From NCBI GenBank assembly GCA_020024645.1, contig JAHHTN010000044.1:1-15935 (forward strand): 15,935 nucleotides of DNA, read 5' to 3'. The translations under genes were made by a program, and so were the position numbers. Every line of letters starts with the position of its first letter. The first letter of the stretch is position 1. Below are positions 11,446 through 15,935 of this stretch, piece by piece. Origin of the DNA: Faecalimonas sp. Lineage in GTDB: Bacteria; Bacillota; Clostridia; Lachnospirales; Lachnospiraceae. Below the pieces are notes generated by a model. The model was not told the DNA's origin. It saw nothing but the letters and a program-made list of their open reading frames with translations, and ran no database searches.

Positions 11446-12045
11446 ATGTTTTTTTCATTAAAACAAACTTGCAGTTGTTGTGGAAACGAATGTGGCTGGA
11501 ACCGATGGCGTATTAAAAAAGGTAAAGGGTGGATATGTCCGGAGTGTTTTAAAAAAATTGGTGGCATTAAAAAAGCAGATTATTTATCTACTAAAACTAT
11601 AGAGGAATTAAAAAATATTATCCAAAATAATTCTTCTCCAGTTTCCGTTTCAACCGATATAGCCGAATCTTCTCTTGAAAGCGAGCTTTTGGCTGCAAGA
11701 GAAATAAGTTCTCGTCGAAAAGTGTATGCTACACTTTCTTTTAGGGTTAGCGGAGTAACTTTTAAAACAGGTAGGAAGTCTAGACAGGTTATGTTGAAAA
11801 ATATGTATTTTAACAATACTCCTCCGTTTGATGATGAAATCACTATAACCTTTAAGCGTTATGATTTTGAAGGTAGCCTTGCTATCGGTGTTTATGCAAA
11901 CGATTTGCAAATCGGAAATGTCCCTCGTGACCTTGTTGAAACTTTTGATAAGTATTGGATTTCTGATTATACCGCCTCGTTTGATGTGTATGGTGGAGGT
12001 AACAAAAATTGGGGTTGTGAAGTCGATGTTGTTTTTTATAAATAA
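11446..12045 (+). CDS. Zinc-ribbon plus HIRAN-like protein (199 aa)
   Basis: The N-terminal 40 residues hold CSCCGNEC and CPEC, a zinc ribbon like that of DUF4428 proteins. A serine-rich linker (about 60-85) leads to a C-terminal domain with the HIRAN pattern: FRVSGVTFKTGRKSRQVMLKNM, then ITFKRYDFEG..AIGVYANDLQIGNVPRDLVE, and a YGGGNKNWGCEVDVVF end strand. HIRAN domains bind single-stranded 3' DNA ends or damaged DNA. In Firmicutes prophages this type often lies near the repressor. AAGGAG precedes the ATG. A strong terminator at 12087 separates it from hicA. The role in the phage is unknown. Confidence 0.7.
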   Translation: MFFSLKQTCSCCGNECGWNRWRIKKGKGWICPECFKKIGGIKKADYLSTKTIEELKNIIQNNSSPVSVSTDIAESSLESELLAAREISSRRKVYATLSFRVSGVTFKTGRKSRQVMLKNMYFNNTPPFDDEITITFKRYDFEGSLAIGVYANDLQIGNVPRDLVETFDKYWISDYTASFDVYGGGNKNWGCEVDVVFYK

Positions 12046-12086
12046 CAACATGACGCATCTTTAAAAACTATTTTTTATAATCTTTA

Positions 12087-12120
12087 GTTAGCAATAAAAA
12101 TTTATATTGCTAACTTTTTT
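12087..12120 (+). terminator. Terminator after the HIRAN-like gene
   Basis: GTTAGCAATA (12087-12096) and TATTGCTAAC (12105-12114) form a perfect 10-bp stem with an 8-base loop and six T following. It isolates the hicAB-integrase unit from upstream transcription. Confidence 0.85.
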
Positions 12121-12136
12121 ATTTTATATATATTTC

Positions 12137-12166
12137 TTGACTTATACGTGCTATACGTGTTATAAT
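12137..12166 (+). promoter_or_regulatory. hicAB promoter with tandem TATACGTG repeats
   Basis: TTGACT (12137-12142) and TATAAT (12161-12166) are 18 bases apart. The spacer consists of two direct copies of TATACGTG (12143-12150 and 12152-12159). Repeats between -35 and -10 are where the HicB ribbon-helix-helix domain would bind for autoregulation. HicB binding is inferred. Confidence 0.7.
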
Positions 12167-12188
12167 ATAATCGTAAGGAGGACAGGAC

Positions 12189-12365
12189 ATGAAAGATAAA
12201 GATTTACTAAAACTATTACTTAAAAATGGTTGGGTAGTAAAGCGAATTAATGGAAGTCATCATATTTTACAAAAAGACGGTAAAATACAAGTTGTTCCAA
12301 TTCATAGCAAAGATGTTCCTACTGGCTTACTAAACGCTATATTAAAAGAGACGGGACTTAAATAG
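12189..12365 (+). CDS. hicA: HicA toxin, mRNA interferase (58 aa)
   Basis: The 58 residues follow the HicA dsRBD-like fold: KDLLKLLLKNGWVVKRINGSHHILQKDG...VPIHSKDVPTGLLNAILKETGL. The catalytic histidine lies in GSHH (residues 22-25), where the usual motif is GSHHxF. HicA cleaves mRNA when free of HicB. Length is normal. GGAGG lies before ATG 12189. HicB follows 43 bases later with its own ribosome binding site, giving the standard toxin-first hicAB order. Confidence 0.9.
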   Translation: MKDKDLLKLLLKNGWVVKRINGSHHILQKDGKIQVVPIHSKDVPTGLLNAILKETGLK

Positions 12366-12408
12366 TCCCTCTCTTGTAAACAATATATTAATTTTAAGGA
12401 GGTATACT

Positions 12409-12792
12409 ATGTTATTTATTTATCCGGCAATTTTTCACAAAGAAAATGATTCTTATTGGGTGGAATTTCCAGACTTAGACGGTTGCCATACTTTCGGTGA
12501 CACACTATCAGAAACTATGGAATCGGCGCAAGAAGCACTTTCTGGTTATTTATTAACTATACTTGAAGAAAATAAGCAACTTACGAAACCTTGTGACCTT
12601 TCTTCTATTCAGTGTGATGAAAACTCTTTTTCAACATTAGTTACTTGTGATATAAATCAGTACAAAGATACAAAGGCAGTGAAGAAAACACTGACTATCC
12701 CATCTTGGCTAAACGAACGTGCTATGGCAAAAGGTATTAACTTTTCACAAGTATTACAAGAAGCATTGCTAACTAAAATTCAGATGAAATAA
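12409..12792 (+). CDS. hicB: HicB antitoxin (127 aa)
   Basis: The N-terminal 65 residues form the HicB degraded RNase H-like domain: YPAIFHKENDSYWVEFPDLDGCHTFGDTLSETMESAQEALSGYL, which covers the HicA active site. The C-terminus (KKTLTIPSWLNERAMAKGINFSQVLQEALLTKI) is a ribbon-helix-helix DNA-binding domain that represses the operon. GGAGG precedes ATG 12409. The stop codon is 10 bases before the integrase ATG with no terminator between, so the integrase is most likely on the same mRNA. Complete and of usual length. Confidence 0.9.
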   Translation: MLFIYPAIFHKENDSYWVEFPDLDGCHTFGDTLSETMESAQEALSGYLLTILEENKQLTKPCDLSSIQCDENSFSTLVTCDINQYKDTKAVKKTLTIPSWLNERAMAKGINFSQVLQEALLTKIQMK

Positions 12793-12802
12793 GGTGTTTT
12801 AA

Positions 12803-14335
12803 ATGGACGTTTATTTGATGTATCTTAGAAAATCGCGTGCAGACAATGATAACGAGACCGTTGAAGAAGTTCTTGCACGTCACGAAAGAATACTGCAGAA
12901 TTTGGCTGTAAAAATTTTAGGGCATTTAATTCCGGAAGAATATATTTATCGTGAAATTGTATCCGGAGAAACCATTGACGCCCGTCCACAAATGAAAAGG
13001 CTTTTGCTTGACATCGAATCCTCTAACGTTAAAGGCGTATTTGTTGTTGAACCACAGAGACTAACACGTGGCGACTGGGAAGATGGCGGAAAATTGCTTT
13101 CTTCATTCCGATATAGTAATACTCTTATTTACACGCCTAATAAGACTTATGATCTACTCAATAAGTTTGACTATAAGTTTTTTAAGATGGAACTGAGCCA
13201 AGGGAATGATTATTTGGAATACACGAAAGAAATTTTAGCACGTGGACGTGTGTCTTCTGTAAAAGAGGGAAACTATATCGGTAGTGTCGCACCATACGGT
13301 TATAAAAAAATAGTTATTGATAAATCTCCTACTTTGGAAATTGTAGAAGATGAAGCAAAGGCAATACAACTTGCTGTTAAAATGTTCGTTAAAGATGGTA
13401 TTGGTTGGACTGCTATTGGAGAACATCTTGAAAGTTTAGGATTTTTCCCTCGAAAAAGTCCACATTGGTCTCCGTACTGTCTGCGAGATATTTGTAGAAA
13501 CCCTGTTAATATAGGTAAGGTAAAATGGAATAGTCGAAAATGTATAACTGTTTATGAAAACGGAAAATTAGTTGTAACCAGACCTCGTAATTCCGAACCT
13601 TTATATTTTAATGGTAAACACGAGCCTATACTCAATGTAGAGTTATATAACCAATTGTTAGATAAATTAGGGACAACTGCAAAAAGTAAAAGCAAAACAG
13701 AATTGAAAAACCCCTTTTCTTCTCTACTTCGTTGTGGTACTTGTGGAAAAGCCATGATCTATAGAGAATATAAAAGAGGTGGAAAAAATTCCTCTTCCCC
13801 TCGTCTATTATGTAATAATCAAAAATACTGCTGCACAAAATCAGCAACTTTCAAAGAGGTCTATAATGCTGTTATTGATTCGCTTAATGAAATTGTTAAA
13901 AATTTTTATTTTGAATTGGAGAAACAAAAGGAAAACAATGACAATATGCAAGATGAACTTCTTGATAAAGCAAAACAAGATTTGAAAAAATTGGAACAAA
14001 AACAAGAAGATCTATACGACCTATTAGAAGATAAAGTATACACAAAGGAAATTTTTCTAAAACGTACCGCAAAGTTAAACACTGAACGTGACGAGTTGGA
14101 GAAGCGAATTAAATTGCTTACTACTTCTGCTTTACCCAAAATTGATTACGAAGCTAAAATCTCCGCCTTTACTGAAGTTATTCACGCTTTAGAAGATAAT
14201 AGTATATCTGCTAAAAATAAAAATGATATGCTGAAAACAATTCTATCCTGTATTTACTACTATCGTGATACAGACAACCGTACTAAATGGGACAAAAGCA
14301 ATGTTGCACTTAAAATTCTTTTGAAAGATTTTTAA
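12803..14335 (+). CDS. Large serine recombinase, phage integrase (510 aa)
   Basis: The N-terminal catalytic domain starts YLMYLRKSRAD with nucleophile S11 and has the EPQRLTRGD arginine motif near residue 85. The recombinase domain (about 160-260) carries GSVAPYGYKK and GWTAIGEHL segments. A zinc ribbon follows (LLRCGTCGKAM...LLCNNQKYCC, about 310-345), then a long coiled coil (about 375-445). This is the full architecture of integrases that catalyse site-specific attP/attB recombination; excision normally needs a directionality factor. AAGGTG precedes ATG 12803, which follows hicB closely. The stop is only about 10 bases from the cotJC junction, so the gene's 3' end is probably part of the phage half of the attachment site. 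It looks intact. Confidence 0.93.
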   Translation: MDVYLMYLRKSRADNDNETVEEVLARHERILQNLAVKILGHLIPEEYIYREIVSGETIDARPQMKRLLLDIESSNVKGVFVVEPQRLTRGDWEDGGKLLSSFRYSNTLIYTPNKTYDLLNKFDYKFFKMELSQGNDYLEYTKEILARGRVSSVKEGNYIGSVAPYGYKKIVIDKSPTLEIVEDEAKAIQLAVKMFVKDGIGWTAIGEHLESLGFFPRKSPHWSPYCLRDICRNPVNIGKVKWNSRKCITVYENGKLVVTRPRNSEPLYFNGKHEPILNVELYNQLLDKLGTTAKSKSKTELKNPFSSLLRCGTCGKAMIYREYKRGGKNSSSPRLLCNNQKYCCTKSATFKEVYNAVIDSLNEIVKNFYFELEKQKENNDNMQDELLDKAKQDLKKLEQKQEDLYDLLEDKVYTKEIFLKRTAKLNTERDELEKRIKLLTTSALPKIDYEAKISAFTEVIHALEDNSISAKNKNDMLKTILSCIYYYRDTDNRTKWDKSNVALKILLKDF

Positions 14336-14360
14336 TATATATCATGTAAGTTCTGATGAA
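14330..14360. other. Prophage/host junction, attachment site inside cotJC
   Basis: The integrase stop codon ends at 14335. From about 14346 the plus-strand frame reads VSSDELAHMEIV, which continues into a CotJC sequence. The crossover therefore lies in this stretch. The exact core dinucleotide cannot be set without the other junction or an empty site. Confidence 0.7.
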
Positions 14361-14786
14361 TTAGCTCATATGGAGATAGTTTGTGCCATCATTTACCAAC
14401 TAACAAAAAATCTATCCGTCGAAGAAATCGAAAAGTATGGTTTTGATAAATATTATGTAGATCACACATTAGGTCTATGGCCACAATCAGCTGGTGGAGC
14501 ACCTTGGACATCAACTTATTTCCAATCAAAAGGAGATCCCATTACCGATTTGCACGAGGATATGGCAGCAGAGCAAAAAGCACGAACAACTTATGATAAT
14601 ATTTTACGTCTTGTTAAAGATTCTGAAGTCTGTGATCCTATACGTTTCTTACGAGAAAGAGAAATTGTTCATTATCAACGTTTTGGTGAAAGTTTAAGAA
14701 TTGTTCAAGATCATTTGGATCACAAAAACTTCTACGCATATAATCCTGAATTTGACAAAAATTCAAATTGTAATTGTCGAAAATAG
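14346..14786 (+). pseudogene. cotJC: 3' part of cotJC (manganese catalase-like spore coat protein)
   Basis: About 146 residues match CotJC/manganese catalase from the DELAHMEIV helix to the end, including GDPITDLHEDMAAEQKART and the highly conserved RFLREREIVHYQRFGE. The known metal ligands of the family in this part are present: Glu and His of ELAH, Glu of AAEQKA and His of EIVH. Only the first ligand Glu, in the missing N-terminal helix, is absent. CotJC is usually about 190 residues, so roughly the first 60 are lost. The frame stays open across the junction without a good start; ATG 14370 has no ribosome binding site. The integrated element displaced the 5' part. The 3' part has no stop or frameshift, suggesting it is still under selection. 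Confidence 0.85.
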
Positions 14787-14791
14787 TCTAA

Positions 14792-14829
14792 TGAACGGAC
14801 TGTTTCTTTTCTAGAAACAGTCCTGTTCA
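14792..14829. repeat. Large hairpin after cotJC
   Basis: GGACTGTTTCT (14797-14807) pairs with AGAAACAGTCC (14813-14823), extended by TGAAC/GTTCA past one bulged T. It is very stable and five bases after the cotJC stop, but no T run follows, so its strength as a terminator is uncertain. Confidence 0.65.
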
Positions 14830-14848
14830 ATCAAAAAGTAAAAAATAA

Positions 14849-14885
14849 TTTTGAGAGTTTGAATATAGGCTCTCTTTTCTCAAAA
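14849..14885 (+). promoter_or_regulatory. Alternative stem-loops ahead of the amidase gene
   Basis: GAGAG (14853-14857) can pair with CTCTC (14870-14874) followed by TTTTCT, a terminator-like form. The same region can instead pair TTTTGAGA (14849-14856) with TCTCAAAA (14878-14885). The two forms exclude each other and lie just before the ribosome binding site GGAG of the amidase. Confidence 0.35.
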
Positions 14886-14900
14886 AAGGAGATTTGAATT

Positions 14901-15827
14901 ATGCCAAAAGTATTTTTAAGTGCAGGACATGGAGGAACCAAGCCTGGAGCAAGCGCCTATGGCTTGGTAGAAAAAACAATTAATCTAAACATTATGTTGG
15001 CGTGTCGTAATGTATTAATGGAACATAACATTACTGTAGTATGTAGTCGTACAATAGATGAAAATGATCCAATACAACAAGAAGTGCAAGAAGCAAACAA
15101 AAGTGGCGCTGACGTTGCAGTAAGTTTCCATACCAACGCAGGTGGTAGGAACGGTTCTGAAAGTTATTACTACGAATCTTCTGATAATGGGAAAAGACTT
15201 GCAGAACTCTGTGAGAAATATACCCAAACATTAGGTCAAAATAGTAGAGGCATAAAAACAAATAATCTCGCCTTCACACGAGACACGCGTATGACCGCAG
15301 TATTATGCGAATGTGCGTTTATTGATAATGATAAGGATAATGATATGATTGATACACTAGAAAAACAGCAGGCATTTGGTATTGCCTATGCAAAAGCAAT
15401 TCTTGAGTACTTCGGTGTGAACTATAACGGAAATTATACTCCAGAAACAAAGCCTAAAAAAATAGCAGAGGATGGTATTCTTGGAAAAGAATCAAATGAA
15501 GCAACCCAAAGATATTATGGCACTTATATAGATGGTATTATATCACGTCAACCATTGGTAAACAAAAACCTTTTCCTTTCCATCGATGCACGCTATTGGG
15601 AATTTACAGAAAATTATGGAAATGGTTCACCTGCAATCAACGCATGGCAACAGGATTTCAAAAACAGAGGATATTATCTAGATTCTATTGATGGTCTTAT
15701 GGGACCCAAAATGATTATTGCTTTGCAACAGTTCTTAGCTACGCTTGGTTTGTATAACGGAAAAATTGATGGTTATCTTGGAAAAAAATGTGGAACAAGT
15801 TGGCAAAAATATCTCAATCTGCAATAG
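14901..15827 (+). CDS. N-acetylmuramoyl-L-alanine amidase (Amidase_3) with C-terminal wall-binding repeats
   Basis: Residues 1-175 are an Amidase_3 domain with zinc ligands H10 (SAGHGG), E24 and H77 (VSFHTN) and catalytic E137 (LCECAFIDN). It hydrolyses the bond between muramic acid and the peptide stem. Residues from about 190 hold DG-x-x-G type repeats (DGILG, DGIIS, DGLMG, DGYLG) like the peptidoglycan-binding modules of phage and Clostridia lysins. There is no signal peptide. It could be an endolysin of a neighbouring or decayed prophage, or a host amidase released late in sporulation. GGAG lies nine bases before ATG 14901. It lies on the host side of the cotJC junction. Confidence 0.88.
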   Translation: MPKVFLSAGHGGTKPGASAYGLVEKTINLNIMLACRNVLMEHNITVVCSRTIDENDPIQQEVQEANKSGADVAVSFHTNAGGRNGSESYYYESSDNGKRLAELCEKYTQTLGQNSRGIKTNNLAFTRDTRMTAVLCECAFIDNDKDNDMIDTLEKQQAFGIAYAKAILEYFGVNYNGNYTPETKPKKIAEDGILGKESNEATQRYYGTYIDGIISRQPLVNKNLFLSIDARYWEFTENYGNGSPAINAWQQDFKNRGYYLDSIDGLMGPKMIIALQQFLATLGLYNGKIDGYLGKKCGTSWQKYLNLQ

Positions 15828-15883
15828 ACTATACAAACAAAAAATACTATCCACCATCAGATAGCATTCTCAAAAAATAAAAA

Positions 15884-15935
15884 GCGGGTGATGGGAATCG
15901 AACCCACGTATCTAGCTTGGAAGGCTAGTGTTCTA
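15884..15935 (-). tRNA. tRNA-Gly (TCC), partial at the window edge
   Basis: Read on the minus strand, the 3' 52 nt of a tRNA are visible: anticodon stem CTAGC/GCTAG with loop CTTCCAA (anticodon TCC), a T arm GTGGG/CCCAT with TTCGATT loop, and acceptor 3' strand CACCCGC. No CCA is encoded. The 5' part lies beyond the right edge. It is a host tRNA. Confidence 0.9.

Noticed and set aside
13235..14139. Several minus-strand ORFs inside the integrase gene
   Set aside because: They are frame shadows of an intact serine recombinase with full domain order.
14370..14786. A complete gene starting at ATG 14370
   Set aside because: The ATG has no ribosome binding site, and CotJC homology continues upstream of it to about 14346, so it is an internal codon of an interrupted gene.
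15884..15935. tRNA-Gly as the integration site of the element
   Set aside because: The serine integrase ends at the cotJC junction 1.5 kb away, and serine integrases rarely use tRNA genes; a cotJC-disrupting junction explains the data better.
1..15935. CRISPR array, insertion sequence, or rRNA gene
   Set aside because: I saw no regularly spaced repeats, transposase motifs, flanking insertion-type inverted repeats, or rRNA-like sequence.

Overview
The window looks like the integrase-proximal part of a temperate dsDNA prophage in a spore-forming, low-GC Clostridia host, most likely a Lachnospiraceae-type gut bacterium. The evidence is very AT-rich DNA with strong AGGAGG-type ribosome binding sites, consensus sigma-A promoters, a cotJC spore-coat manganese-catalase gene, and phage protein families typical of Firmicutes. 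The prophage enters from the left, where a Dam-type methylase is cut by the window edge, and ends at about 14335-14346. Host chromosome follows: the 3' part of cotJC, a cell-wall amidase gene and a tRNA-Gly cut by the right edge.

The right-hand control region spans about 9.5-14.3 kb. An XRE repressor (10380, +) faces a consensus leftward promoter (10271-10299, -) across an 8-bp inverted repeat. Next come a 42-codon gene behind a LexA-like box, a small HTH gene with a nearly leaderless start, a zinc-ribbon/HIRAN-like protein, a HicA/HicB toxin-antitoxin pair, and a large serine integrase that starts 10 bases after hicB. The integrase stop codon is about 10 bases from where cotJC coding sequence resumes, so the element sits inside cotJC.

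The leftward early operon (about 10.2 kb down to 3.96 kb, -) holds many small genes, several too short for usual ORF cut-offs. It includes a DUF2829/Tad2-like anti-Thoeris candidate, two tiny membrane proteins, an HUH (G2P-type) replication protein, an RNase H-fold protein lacking its catalytic carboxylates, a HAD phosphatase, an HNH-like protein, a DUF4317 protein and several zinc-ribbon proteins. In the leader of the HUH gene, a perfect TTGACA-17-TATAAT promoter on the opposite strand and a strong terminator define a roughly 65-nt antisense RNA, resembling the countertranscript RNA that controls rolling-circle plasmid rep genes.

Further left are two cargo genes: an AAA-type ATPase (2515-3792), which has its own promoter and terminator, and a DUF4062 protein (253-1374), which has a strong ribosome binding site and terminators on both sides. 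Between them are a hypothetical gene and a late-regulator-like (RinA/sigma-like) gene that ends at two tandem terminators. A phage tRNA (CAU) and the start of a DNA adenine methylase follow.

The most notable points are the interruption of a sporulation gene by a serine-integrase prophage (a possible excision-restored gene), the hicAB-integrase transcription unit, and the antisense RNA over the rep leader. There is no gene-free stretch longer than 300 bases. All family names come from motif recognition by eye, without database searches.
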